The translations under genes and the position numbers were made by a program. This document shows positions 9,142 to 16,845 of a DNA stretch of 29,000 bases, one piece after another. Source of the stretch: Symbiodinium natans (taxonomy: Eukaryota > Sar > Dinophyceae > Suessiales > Symbiodiniaceae); assembly GCA_905221605.1 (NCBI GenBank), contig CAJNDS010002847.1:176001-205000 (forward strand), written 5' to 3'. A model generated the notes under the pieces. It saw only the letters and a list, made by a program, of their open reading frames with translations, searched no databases and had not been told where the DNA came from. Numbering within the stretch: the stretch's first letter is position 1; each line of letters starts with the position of its first letter.

Positions 9142-9345
9142 ATGTTCCGAACCCCCTTCCTAGACCGTGTCGTCTCCGCGGCCTCCCGTCAAAATGTTGA
9201 CCGTCTCCTCTTCGTGGCTTCTTTCGCCAAAAAGCGATCCGATAGAACGCCTTCCGCGTTGAAGCGCCAAACGAGAACCCAAGAACAGAATTGGTTTTCG
9301 GCAAGAATCCAAGAAAACAAAGAGCACGCGCAGAATAGACGTTAA
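9142..9345 (+). CDS. Candidate small ORF, unknown protein (67 aa)
   Basis: ATG at 9142 in CAGCAAAATGTTC, stop TAA at 9343-9345. The frame reads MFRTPFLDRVVSAASRQNVD and ends with a basic, Gln/Arg-rich tail (TQEQNWFSARIQENKEHAQN). Its composition is ordinary, unlike the repeat-derived ORF upstream in the same frame. The N-terminus (Met, Phe, Arg, few acids) could be a targeting peptide, which is only a guess. No family recognised; CTTCTCCCAG just upstream could instead make it an exon. Confidence 0.35.
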   Translation: MFRTPFLDRVVSAASRQNVDRLLFVASFAKKRSDRTPSALKRQTRTQEQNWFSARIQENKEHAQNRR

Positions 9346-9361
9346 GCGTCCAAGGCACCCA

Positions 9362-9388
<27 letters not shown>
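9362..9388 (+). repeat. Poly-C run
   Basis: 27 consecutive C. Confidence 0.97.
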
Positions 9389-9396
<8 letters not shown>

Positions 9397-9420
9397 GAAG
9401 AAAAAGCACATGAACGCAGA

Positions 9421-9480
9421 ATAAGAATAATAATAGTAATACTAGTACTAGTAATAACAATAGTAACAGTAATGATACTA
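9421..9480 (+). repeat. Degenerate ATA/GTA trinucleotide tract
   Basis: AATAATAGTAATACTAGTACTAGT-type triplet repeat directly 5' of the ATG at 9481. Confidence 0.85.
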
Positions 9481-9919
9481 ATGAAACTCGAGGTCCGGAT
9501 CGACCTCTGGTTTCACCTAATCTGCCTCGTGGCCCAGCAACCAGTGGCCTTGGCATGTGCACTCCGGCCGCTTGAGAGGGTTTAGGGCTTAGGGCTTAGG
9601 GTTTAGGGTTTAGGGTTTATAGGGTTTATAGGGTTTATAGGGTTTATAGGGTTTATAGGGTTTATAGGGTTTATAGGGTTTATCGGGTTTATCGGGTTTA
9701 TGGGGTTTATAGGGTTTATAGGGTTTATTGGGTTTATTGGGTTTATTGGGTTTATTGGGTTTATAGGGTGTATAGGGTTTATAGGGTTTATAGGGTTTAG
9801 GGTTTAGGGTGTGTCTTGGATGTCAGGTTCCGGGTTTCATGCAGTGGGGTGGGGTGCTCTCAACTCCCCGAATCGCCCAAAAAGCGCTCAAGAAGGCTGT
9901 CGGGTTCGGGGGCTCCTAA
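9481..9919 (+). CDS. Candidate two-exon small gene, unknown protein (57 aa)
   Basis: Exon 1 (9481-9579) begins MKLEVRIDLWFHLICLVAQQ and continues PVALACALRPLER. Its hydrophobic core LWFHLICLVAQQPVALACA resembles a signal peptide or membrane segment. The donor AGG|GTTTAGGG lies at the edge of a telomere-type tract. The intron (9580-9844) is mostly telomere-variant repeat and ends TTTCATGCAG. Exon 2 (9845-9919) is in phase and reads WGGVLSTPRIAQKALKKAVG, four more residues, TAA. Both borders and the start are plausible, but the protein matches no family I know. Confidence 0.4.
9580..9812 (+). repeat. Telomere-variant tract, TTTATAGGG 9-mer
   Basis: Starts and ends with TTTAGGG heptamers. Between them about 19 units of TTTATAGGG, with TTTATCGGG and a run of four TTTATTGGG. 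Runs of identical variants indicate local tandem amplification. Confidence 0.93.
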
Positions 9920-9955
9920 ACCTCAGACCCGAAACCATACGCACTGAACCCCCTC

Positions 9956-10043
9956 AGGGTTTAGGGTTTAGGGTTTAGGGTTTAGGGTTTAGGGTTTAGG
10001 GTTTAGGGTTTAGGGTTTAGGGTTTAGGGTTTAGGGTTTAGGG
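9956..10043 (+). repeat. Long perfect TTTAGGG tract
   Basis: About 12 perfect units, then TTTAGGGC. Confidence 0.97.
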
Positions 10044-10078
10044 CTAAAGTTATTAGGGTTTAGGGCTTAGCGTTTAAG

Positions 10079-10199
10079 CAAGAATCGTCTTTCGTGTTCT
10101 GCGTGCGGCCAAGATATGTAGAGCAGGTGCTGGAAGCTGGCCATAGAAAATCGGCCGTTCCAAGCTCGGATCCCTTGCGGTACAGTATCCGTCTAAAAG
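10079..10199 (+). CDS. Candidate exon, unknown protein (about 40 codons)
   Basis: After CGTTTAAG at 10078 the frame reads QESSFVFCVRPRYVEQVLEA and on through RKSAVPSSDPLRYSIRLK, ending AAAG|GTGGTTTAGGG at 10200. The same donor context AAAGGTGGTTTAGGG occurs at 7115-7129. A telomere-type tract and a 20-C run (10256-10275) follow. It is one of the longer open islands. No family recognised. Confidence 0.45.
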
Positions 10200-10255
10200 G
10201 TGGTTTAGGGTTTAGGGTTTATTGTTTAGGGTTTAGGGTAATCACCCATATAAAG

Positions 10256-10275
10256 CCCCCCCCCCCCCCCCCCCC
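10256..10275 (+). repeat. Poly-C run
   Basis: 20 consecutive C, 40 bp upstream of the candidate exon at 10315. Confidence 0.97.
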
Positions 10276-10314
10276 GCCCTAAACTCTGCCAAAGCTTTTT
10301 GGGGGAGCCTCCAG

Positions 10315-10417
10315 CCCATGCAAGGTACTTGCGCATGCACACTACATCCACGAGCATTTAGTGGTCCGGATGTTCAACCTTTCCAGCGGCACAGGACGCT
10401 GTGGAGAATCTCGGGAG
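10315..10417 (+). CDS. Candidate exon, unknown protein (34 codons)
   Basis: After GGAGCCTCCAG the frame reads PMQGTCACTLHPRAFSGPDV then QPFQRHRTLWRISG, to a donor GGGAG|GTGATC at 10418. An upstream acceptor (CCAAAG at 10294) would add eight residues and make its phase agree with the exon ending at 10199. The two may therefore be neighbouring exons. No domain recognised. Confidence 0.4.
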
Positions 10418-10566
10418 GTGATCTCTCGGTTCCCTAGGTTCCTAAAGGAACCTGGTTTAGGGTCTAGGGTTTAGGACCCTAAGCCCTAAACCAAAGCCCT
10501 AACCCCGAAACCCTAAACCTTCGGGTGTTAGGGTTTGTTCTTCGGCTGCAGGTTGCTAGGCTAGCT

Positions 10567-10699
10567 GGTTCTTACTAGGGAATGAGGGAATGGAGGTACC
10601 CTACATAATCCCTTAAAGGCCCTAAACCCTAGACCCTATATAATCCTTAAAGGGGGCATAAATATAGGGCCTTAATTACCTCATTCCCTACCAAGAACC
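10567..10699 (+). mobile_element. Introner-like inverted-repeat element, family A, copy 2
   Basis: Ends GGTTCTTACTAGGGAATGAGG and, inverted, GGTTCTTGGTAGGGAATGAGG (two mismatches in 21). The interior shares GGTACCCTA and CCCTTAAAGG with copy 1. As in copy 1, the right end offers a pyrimidine tract followed by AG (CTACCAAG|AACCC), and an open island follows (NPGAERLMDKMEADHRPRTQ). Confidence 0.75.
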
Positions 10700-10835
10700 C
10701 GGGGGCGGAGAGACTGATGGATAAAATGGAAGCTGATCATCGCCCCCGGACGCAGATCTTTGACAGGGCTTAGGGTTTAGGGTTTAGGGGTTAGGGTTTA
10801 GGGTTTAGGGTTCAGGGCTCAGGGTTTAGGGTTTC

Positions 10836-10951
10836 GGACTCAGAGTAGACCCTCATTTCCCTTTTTTTAGGTTTCAGGTTCCCTTTAAAGCCCCTTTTCA
10901 ACCAAAAAAGGGTGCCCTTTCATTCCTGGGTTACGCCGAGGTCTAGTCTAG
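10836..10951 (+). mobile_element. Inverted-repeat element family B, copy 2
   Basis: Contains the family core TTCCCTTTTTTTAGGTTTCAGG, CCCCTTTTCAACCAAAAAAGGG and CCTGGGTTAC. Its right end GTCTAGTCTAG would serve as the acceptor for the candidate exon at 10952. Confidence 0.7.
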
Positions 10952-11674
10952 CCCTGACAACAAGAGTCGAAGGGACTTCGAAACCCAAAGCCCTTTAGTC
11001 ATGCGGCACCTTCCTCTACCCACACCCTAAACCCTAAACCCGACACCCGAAACCTTGTACAAGCCACCTGTGATGTGCTTGTGGAAGGAGCGGCAGTTTT
11101 ACTTGCCTACACGCTCACCTTCGGCGACAGTTTAGACTCCGTGCTGAACCCTGAGCCCTAATCCCCTAAACCCTGAACCCCTAAACCCCTAAACCCGTAA
11201 ACCCGATGTGCAGCGTTGGGAGTCGAGAGCCCATATCGCCCTGAAGCATTCAACTGTTACAAAGATGTCTTGAAATAGGGTTTAGGGTTTAGGGTTTAGG
11301 GTTTAGGGTTTAGGGTTAGGGTGAAGCCACCAACTGAGAGGCGCAAGGGAGTAACACTTTTGGGGCTTTTGCTGTCTACCAAAAAGGTTACATGTCCCTT
11401 CGGGCGGTCTAGACGAGGGGCTATGCTGCGAAGGTCTGCGACCCATACTGTCTAGAGAGTTTTGAGGTTTAGGGTTTAGGGTTTAGGGTTTAGGGTTTAG
11501 GGTCATGCTGGGGCATGTCTGGCTTTCGGGTTCACAAGGTCTTGGGTTCTATCAGAAGGGCATAGGGTCTGGGAGGTTTTCTGGACGAACGTAGGCAACC
11601 TAGTACTCCGTAGCATTCCCTAGCTTATCACACCCTGTGGTCCCTCGCGCTACCTCAATATGCACCTTCCTTAA
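10952..11674 (+). CDS. Candidate gene model B with stop codon, unknown protein
   Basis: Exons 10952-10997 (PDNKSRRDFETQSPL), 11064-11129 (PPVMCLWKERQFYLPTRSPS), 11214-11255 (RWESRAHIALKHST), 11413-11466 (TRGYAAKVCDPYCLESFE, donor GAG|GTTTAGGG) and 11624-11674 (LITPCGPSRYLNMHLP, stop TAA at 11672) join in one frame with GT-AG introns. Island 11327-11386 (PPTERRKGVTLLGLLLSTKK, donor GTTACATG) is also open in phase 0, but is only 26 nt from 11413, so it is an alternative exon at best. The 84-nt intron 11130-11213 is CCCTAAA-type repeat. First exon unknown; no family recognised. Confidence 0.4.
11276..11315 (+). repeat. TTTAGGG tract
   Basis: Six units. Confidence 0.94.
11467..11503 (+). repeat. 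TTTAGGG tract
   Basis: Five units starting exactly at the putative donor of the exon 11413-11466. Confidence 0.94.
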
Positions 11675-11703
11675 CCTTCCTAGGCCCGAAGTCCTAAAAC
11701 CCC

Positions 11704-11795
11704 AAACCCCAAACCCTAAACCCTCAAACCACTAAACCCTAAACCCTAAACCCTAAACCCTAAACCCTAAACCCTAAACCCTTAACACCTTACCC
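11704..11795 (-). repeat. CCCTAAA tract
   Basis: About 12 units, some CCCCAAA. Confidence 0.93.
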
Positions 11796-11813
11796 CTCAA
11801 AGCCTAACCCCAG

Positions 11814-11883
11814 AAATGAGCTCAGGAGCAAACGATCCAGCTACTCACCGTTCATCTTTGTTGCTCGAGCAGCCTGGCTTGGG
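11814..11883 (+). CDS. Candidate exon, frame ambiguous
   Basis: After CTAACCCCAG the island is open in two plus frames, reading NELRSKRSSYSPFIFVARAA or MSSGANDPATHRSSLLLEQP. The donor is GGG|GTTTGGGG at 11884. Family unknown. Confidence 0.35.
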
Positions 11884-11910
11884 GTTTGGGGTTTTCTAGA
11901 TCAGTGTTAG

Positions 11911-11966
11911 GGATCCTTTTTCCTTTTTTGGTTTTGGGCTTTCTTATGTATGAACAAAAAGGATCC
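11911..11966. repeat. Inverted repeat, GGATCCTTTTT arms
   Basis: GGATCCTTTTT and AAAAAGGATCC face each other across a T-rich centre. A pyrimidine tract and CTTCCTAG follow, as at intron 3' ends. Confidence 0.65.
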
Positions 11967-12247
11967 TTTTTTCTTCCTAGGGGAACAGGGATTAAGGTTT
12001 GGGGTATGGGGTTTAGGGTCTAGGGTTTAGGGTTTAGGGTTTCGGGTTTAGGGTTTAGGGTACCTGAGGCTTTAGGGATTACGGCTAGGGTTCAGGGTTT
12101 CGGGTTTTGGGTGCCCTCTTTACAGGCTTCGATGCATTGGGGGTTTCGGGTTTAGGGTTTAGGGTTTCGAGCTCGTGGGATTTGTAGGCGCGAATGAGGC
12201 CTTTGGATAGGGTCGGTTAGGTAGCTGTTTAGGGGTTGAGGGTTTAG

Positions 12248-12298
12248 GCGGACTCCAGGGCAAAGGGGGGAAGGGGGAAACCTCTTTTGGGAGTCCGC
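12248..12298. repeat. Short inverted repeat, GCGGACTCC arms
   Basis: GCGGACTCC and GGAGTCCGC flank an A/G-rich centre. A short open island (NFESRFPTPRHLTLTS, then TAG) follows the CCGCAG at its right end. Confidence 0.6.
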
Positions 12299-12448
12299 AG
12301 AATTTCGAAAGCCGGTTCCCAACCCCTAGACACTTAACACTCACTTCTTAGGATTCAGGGTTTAGGGGTTAGGGGTTCGGGTTTAGGGGTTGGGGTTTAG
12401 GGGTTAGGGTTTAGGGATGGACTTGTGTTTATCTTCTGCTATTGACAG

Positions 12449-12540
12449 GCGCCTGCCTGTCTGCACTCTACCTCTCTGTGCTGGACTGCAATGGGCGTTG
12501 CGTGAGCCGGCCCCCGCTGCACCTTCGCCTGAATCGAAGG
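12449..12540 (+). CDS. Candidate exon with strong splice sites, frame ambiguous
   Basis: The acceptor TTATCTTCTGCTATTGACAG is one of the best in the window and the donor is CGAAGG|GTATTTAGG at 12541. Two frames are open over the whole island: ALYLSVLDCNGRCVSRPPLH and TLPLCAGLQWALREPAPAAP. The exon borders are better supported than the frame. No family recognised. Confidence 0.5.
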
Positions 12541-12705
12541 GTATTTAGGGTCTCGGGTTTAGGGTTTCGGCTTGGGGGTTTAGGGTTTCGGGCGTAGGGT
12601 TTAGGATTTCGGTTTGGGGGTTTAGGGTTGCGGGCGTAGGCTTTAGGATTTCGGTTTGGGGTTTAGGGTTGCGGGCGTAGGGTTTAGGATTTCGGTTTTG
12701 GTGGC
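12541..12705 (+). repeat. 42-bp tandem repeat derived from telomere-like units
   Basis: Three to four copies of a unit containing TTTAGGGTTGCGGGCGTAGG and TTTAGGATTTCGGTTTGGGG. Six diverged heptamers have been amplified together as a higher-order unit. Confidence 0.85.
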
Positions 12706-12730
12706 TGAGGGTTTCGGGATTAGGTTGAGG

Positions 12731-12820
12731 TGTTCCCCCTTCTACTAACAGTACTGAATAGGGACTATAATGGGCGGTACTAGAATCCCCAATTAAGGAC
12801 TGCAAGTATAAGGGGGAACA
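12731..12820 (+). mobile_element. Short inverted-repeat element (90 bp)
   Basis: Ends TGTTCCCCCTTCTACTAACA and, inverted, TGTTCCCCCTTATACTTGCA (about 17 of 20 match). No coding capacity, and no target duplication is obvious. Confidence 0.7.
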
Positions 12821-13005
12821 TCCCAAGGTTTAGGTGTTCGTGTTCGTCATGGCCACTGCGCACCCTGTCGCCACGCGATCTCCATGGTCAGGTTTGCGAA
12901 ATGCCGGGCAACGCGTGCACACTTATCGTGAGGGTTGGTCGGGGGGGTACATGGATTGGAAAGTAGAGGTGTGAGCATCTTGTCTGCAAAGATGCCAGAG
13001 ATCAC

Positions 13006-13059
13006 CTGTTCTGCTCCTGAAGCGGCTGCTCAGTCTCATTGAACGTCACGAAGCCCTCT
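13006..13059 (-). CDS. Candidate minus-strand exon with strong splice sites
   Basis: On the minus strand the acceptor TTCGTTTTGGTTTGTGATTCAG is followed by 54 nt reading EGFVTFNETEQPLQEQN, with donor AACAG|GTGATC. The plus strand offers no comparable signals. The 310-bp island 12821-13130 that contains it has no telomere-like repeat. Neighbouring minus exons are not certain. Family unknown. Confidence 0.5.
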
Positions 13060-13359
13060 CTGAATCACAAACCAAAACGAACAGAAGCGGTTGACCCGGA
13101 TTGCCCTGAGCTGGCGTTCACATCCGAGGGTTTTAGGGTTTAGGGTTTAGGGAAGGAGGGTTTGAGCAGACGAAGCATGATAGGAGGTGGGGACACAGAC
13201 GTAGCCTCCCAAACCCCCGAAACCCGAACTGCCAACTATTCGCCCCCCCTCCCCCCACAAACTCCCAAGCCTGCATGCCCCACGCTTAGACTCTTCCCCC
13301 GAAGCCTTTGAAACCCCAAACCCCAAACACGAACGCCACCTGCCCGAAAACCTAAACAC

Positions 13360-13398
13360 CTTTAAGCTTTGTTGGGGAGTTGTGGGCATTGTGCACGG
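13360..13398 (-). CDS. Candidate minus-strand mini-exon
   Basis: Reads PCTMPTTPQQSLK in phase 0, acceptor side ACACAAAG, donor AAAG|GTGTTTAGG. Weak evidence by itself because it has only 13 codons. Confidence 0.3.
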
Positions 13399-13433
13399 CT
13401 TTGTGTGCTATCTTTTCTGTTTGCTTTTGAATC

Positions 13434-13500
13434 TGTCTCTCTCTCTCTGTCTCTCTCTCTCTCTCTCTTTGTTGCCTCTCTCTCTCTTTATCTTTTTCTC
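13434..13500 (+). repeat. CT microsatellite
   Basis: (CT)n with TT interruptions just upstream of the ATG at 13516. It could be a pyrimidine-rich leader or a polypyrimidine tract for an acceptor at 13531. Confidence 0.92.
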
Positions 13501-13515
13501 TGTGGGTAACCTCTA

Positions 13516-15194
13516 ATGTCTTTCACAATAGGCAATCTTTATGCAGGGCTTTCGCCATACAGCCTTGACAGCCCGAAGAAAAGCAACGAGAAGTTGTCCG
13601 AGGACGAACCCCCCCCGCCCCCCCCCCCCCCACGGACTAATCCGTGGGAAGTGGGCATGTCTGCACACTATGGCATTCGGCTGACCAATCCTACATCTGA
13701 AGCCCTAAACCCGAAATCCTAAACCCAAAATCCCAAACCCAAAATCCCAAACCCAAGGCGAAACGAAAACCCTAAACCCTAAACCCTAAACCCTAAACCC
13801 TAAACCCTCTACAACATGAAAACGCTTCAGGACCTCCATGGGTTTTCTCCAGCGGCCACTTGGATGCAAAGCATCCAGCATTCTTCGGTCTTTGGTTTCA
13901 GGATTGAGGGACTGTGAAGGGTGTAGGGCCCATAGGTTTAGGGTTTAGGGTGTAGGGTTTAGGGTTTAGGGTTTAGGGTTTCGGGCCTAGTAGGGTTGGA
14001 TCTCGGTAGGACCTGGGGGGCTGTCTCGCGTTCCCTTTCTGGGTGGCTGAAGAAGATGTTGAGGAGCTCTGTACTTTGTGGTGCTGTACTGTAACTTTAG
14101 ATCCTTAGCCTTGTTGGGGCTTATTGGGGTTGCTACCCTCCTAAGTGCAGCCAAGTTTACACTGACTTTTCAGAGGGCTTGGATTTCGGGTTTAAGCTCT
14201 CGGCGCCTGGGTTCAGGGCGTAGGGTTATAGGGCTTTCTATAACGTTAGCGGCTCAAAGGGGTGTAGGGCTTATGATGGCTTAGGAAAAGGTTGTAGTCG
14301 TTGACATTCAGCGTTTTGGTGGTGGGGGGGACGGGGGATTTCGTTGAAATCTCAACCCCTGGTGGACGCAGATCCCTAAACCCTAAACCCGAAGCTCTCA
14401 ACCCTAAACCCTTTGCTTGGGCGAGCTTAGGCCAAGTGGCTGTTGTTACCCGAAACCCTGAACCCTAAACCCTCGGCTTCAGGCCCTTGCAGATTTTTGG
14501 GGCGTTCGCTTTGGTTCCGAGCTTTTGTTTAGTACAAGGTTGCACCGGGCTGAGTAGTACAGGGGTCGGAACATTACTAACAGTATTCCCTCGTGGCCCC
14601 TTGATAATTATGCGAAAAGACTCCCCAAAGCCCTATTCTAATCATTAAGGCCACCTTTATTCGGCGGGAACCATCCTAAAGCCTCCAGAGTCAGACAAGC
14701 CCTAAACCCTCGAGTAAGCCCAGAGACAATACTTAAATAACAAAGAAGCTCCGACAACAAAATGTGATTAGAGGGGGGCGACCCCAATAAACTAAGTTCG
14801 CAGGATAGCTATGGACAACTTGTGATTCTAGCGGATAGATAAACTAAACCGAGTGCATCATTCCCAACTTGGGCTTTAGGATTGTTGTTAAGCGAAAATG
14901 CTTGCGTAGGCGCAGGATTTTTGTGGGTTAGGTGGGGGGTGGGTGGCGGTTTGTGGTTAAGGGCTACAGGGGGCTGTGTCCAGGGTTCTAAGCCCCAAGC
15001 CGGAAAGACTTCGCAGGCTCTCGGGAGGGTAGGGTTTTGGGTCTTGGTGTTGTTGTGGGGGTTAACCAGTAGTTAGTGCGTTACGGTTTTGAGGCACCGG
15101 CGTTTTAGGGTTGCGGCGAGGATTGTACCAGTTTTGTTCCACTAAGGAAGAAGTACCGATCGCTGTAGTTGTGGGGCAAATCCCTAAAACTTAA
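13516..15194 (+). CDS. Candidate gene model C with start and stop, unknown protein
   Basis: Exon 13516-13650 starts at ATG (or at 13532 after TTTCACAATAG), reads NLYAGLSPYSLDSPKKSNEK, then an acidic stretch and eight Pro encoded by a C-run, to GAA|GTGGGC. In-phase exons follow at 13831-13887 (DLHGFSPAATWMQSIQHSS), 14010-14090 (FPFWVAEEDVEELCTLW inside), 14984-15028 (GSKPQAGKTSQALGR) and 15132-15194 (FCSTKEEVPIAVVVGQIPKT, then TAA). The 893-nt intron 14091-14983 contains family C copy 4 and may hide further exons. No family recognised. The polyproline length would vary with the unstable C-run. Confidence 0.4.
13716..13756 (-). repeat. 14-bp repeat AAACCCAAAATCCC
   Basis: Two to three copies, a diverged telomere-like unit. 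Confidence 0.75.
13769..13809 (-). repeat. CCCTAAA tract
   Basis: Six units. Confidence 0.94.
13936..13983 (+). repeat. TTTAGGG tract
   Basis: Six units, one TGTAGGG. Confidence 0.92.
14471..14521 (-). CDS. Candidate exon, strand uncertain
   Basis: Minus-strand reading LGTKANAPKICKGLKPR with donor AGG|GTTTAGGG. The plus strand over 14491-14538 is also open after GGCCCTTGCAG (IFGAFALVPSFCLVQ). It lies inside the large intron of model C if that model is right. Confidence 0.3.
14561..14652 (+). mobile_element. Inverted-repeat element family C, copy 4
   Basis: AGGGGTCGGAACATTACTAA ... TTCCCTCGTGGCCCCTTGATAAT ... CCCTATTCTAATCATTAAGGCC. The terminal TAATGATTAG / CATTACTAA segments are roughly inverted. 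Confidence 0.6.
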
Positions 15195-15199
15195 ACCCT

Positions 15200-15365
15200 A
15201 AAGCCTATAAACCCTATAAACCCTATAAACCCTATAAACCCTAGAAACCCTAGAAACCCTAGAAACCCTAGAAACCCTAGAAACCCTAGAAACCCTAGAA
15301 ACCCTATAAACCCTACAAACCCTGTAAACCCTATAAACCCTATAAACGCTATAAACCTATATACC
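15200..15365 (-). repeat. Telomere-variant tract, CCCTATAAA and CCCTAGAAA 9-mers
   Basis: Five CCCTATAAA, then about seven CCCTAGAAA, then CCCTATAAA again. Mirror image of the TTTATAGGG tract at 9580. Confidence 0.93.
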
Positions 15366-15427
15366 CTACCCTAAACCAACCAACCTAACCTAAAAGCCCG
15401 ACACTCTCCTTCCTCACACTGGCTCAG

Positions 15428-15503
15428 CTAAGGTGTTGGCCGCTGGGCCTGACTACTTCCGTGGGCATCGGTACCAAGCCGGCAATGAGAGGGCAACAGA
15501 GGG
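15428..15503 (+). CDS. Candidate exon with strong acceptor
   Basis: The acceptor ACTCTCCTTCCTCACACTGGCTCAG is pyrimidine-rich and the donor GG|GTTTAGGG lies in a telomere-type tract. One frame reads KVLAAGPDYFRGHRYQAGNE then RATE; another (LRCWPLGLTTSVGIGTKPAM) is also open. I prefer the first for its composition. Family unknown. Confidence 0.45.
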
Positions 15504-15588
15504 GTTTAGGGTTTAGGGTTTTGGGTTTAGGGTTTAGGGTTTAGGGTTTAGGGTTCAGGGTTTAGGGTTTAGGGTTTAGGGTTTAGGG
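15501..15588 (+). repeat. TTTAGGG tract
   Basis: About 12 units with one TTTTGGG and one TTCAGGG. Confidence 0.95.
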
Positions 15589-15617
15589 CATCCCGCCGCG
15601 CAGCGGCAGTAAGTACC

Positions 15618-15941
15618 ATGTGGCAATGGCGCCCCTACACACCCAGGGGGGCGGCATGTCACGCGAAGGCATCTATTTTCAATGCAGTCCAACAATTTTC
15701 ATTGGTGCTGGTTTCTTTACCCCCACCTGCTGTGAGCTTTCACAGGCCACCACCCAAACCACTGCCTTGTAGGGCCCTCAATTCCCACCATTGCTTCAGG
15801 AGGGCTAGGGCGGGGATCAGGGGGGGGCCAAGGGCAGAGGGGAGTACTCCTCTGGCTCAGCAACAGCTGGCCATCAGCACAGCCCTAGGGGCTGTATTTG
15901 ACCATTCTCCAATGGCACCACCCATTGTCCATCCAGTAAAG
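15618..15941 (+). CDS. Candidate ORF/exon, unknown protein (about 108 codons)
   Basis: ATG at 15618 opens a 138-codon frame. A good internal donor AAAG|GTGTGT at 15942 would end the exon after QQLAISTALGAVFDHSPMAP and PIVHPVK. The island is free of telomere-like repeats for about 430 bp. The N-terminal part is Pro/Arg-rich and unremarkable. Just upstream, GGCA|GTAAGTACC at 15609 is a near-consensus donor on the same strand. Confidence 0.35.
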
Positions 15942-16074
15942 GTGTGTCTTGCTGCCGGGTTTAGTTCTGGGTCCAGGCACCCTGGTAAAGGGTGGGTACG
16001 GCCTAAGCAGGCTGGGTGGGACTTTAGGGTTTAGGGTTAGGGTTTAGGAAGGAGGCTCACAGGAGGCTTTGCAG

Positions 16075-16110
16075 GTCCACAGGCCGATCAACTTCTGGTT
16101 GCAGGGTGTA
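16075..16110 (+). CDS. Candidate mini-exon with consensus donor
   Basis: GAGGCTTTGCAG then VHRPINFWLQGV then a consensus donor GTA|GTGAGT. 36 nt, phase 0. Confidence 0.4.
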
Positions 16111-16673
16111 GTGAGTAGCAGGGCTGAGGGTTTTCAAACCCTAAACCCTAAACCCTAAACCCTTAGGGTTGAGCATGGAATGTTTGGGGGGCTTGGGCAA
16201 TCCAGCCCTGGGGGGTTTCACTCCTTTGGCCAGTTGTTTCTCCCAAACCCTACACTCCAAGCCCTGAGCCCTATTTAGGGTTAAGCTTTAGGTTTTAGGG
16301 TTCAGGGCTCCAGGGTTGTTCTAGATGCGAAACTGCGAAACCCCTAAACCGCCTAAACCCCAAGGTTTGCACAGTTGGGACGTTGATTTGAAATAGAACT
16401 TGGGGTTTCGAATTCAGGTCTAGGGTGTGCTAAGTTGAGGGTTCGCGCAAGGCTCAGGGATTTTTAGGGTGTTGGGGTTAGCGCGTAGCGTTTCAGGGCA
16501 ACACTATGATGGCGCTTCCCCCTTAACTCCTGCAGCCACAAGCCATCGGCCTGAACCTAACAAAACCTTAAACACAGGGGCCCTACAACCTTAACCCTCA
16601 ACCCCCCTAACCCTGAACCCGACACTCTAAACCCTAAACCCTAAACCCCCCATTCTCCTTTATCGCCCTAAAG

Positions 16674-16761
16674 CCGCACCGGTGAGGATGCCTTGTGTTC
16701 TTCCCTCGGGACATGCAGATGCCGAGCTTGATTGTGGCGTTGATGTAAAGTATGACGCCGG
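16674..16761 (+). CDS. Candidate exon, unknown protein
   Basis: After TTCTCCTTTATCGCCCTAAAG the frame reads APVRMPCVLPSGHADAELDC then GVDVKYDAG, with donor GG|GTTCAGGG at the start of a telomere-like tract (GAT|GTAAAG at 16745 is an alternative). Family unknown. Confidence 0.45.
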
Positions 16762-16762
16762 G

Positions 16763-16845
16763 TTCAGGGTTTAGGGTTTAGGGTTTAGGGGTTAGGGTTA
16801 GGTTTAGGGTTTAGGGTTGAGGGTTTAGGGTTTAGGGTTTAGGGC
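16763..16845 (+). repeat. TTTAGGG tract
   Basis: About 11 units with GTTAGGG and TTGAGGG variants. Confidence 0.93.

Noticed and set aside
8261-9345. Overlapping ORFs of 130-302 codons on both strands
   Set aside because: They read the (GCGGAGGGC)n minisatellite, whose 9-bp unit has no stop in most frames. Only the downstream 67 codons (9142-9345) have ordinary composition.
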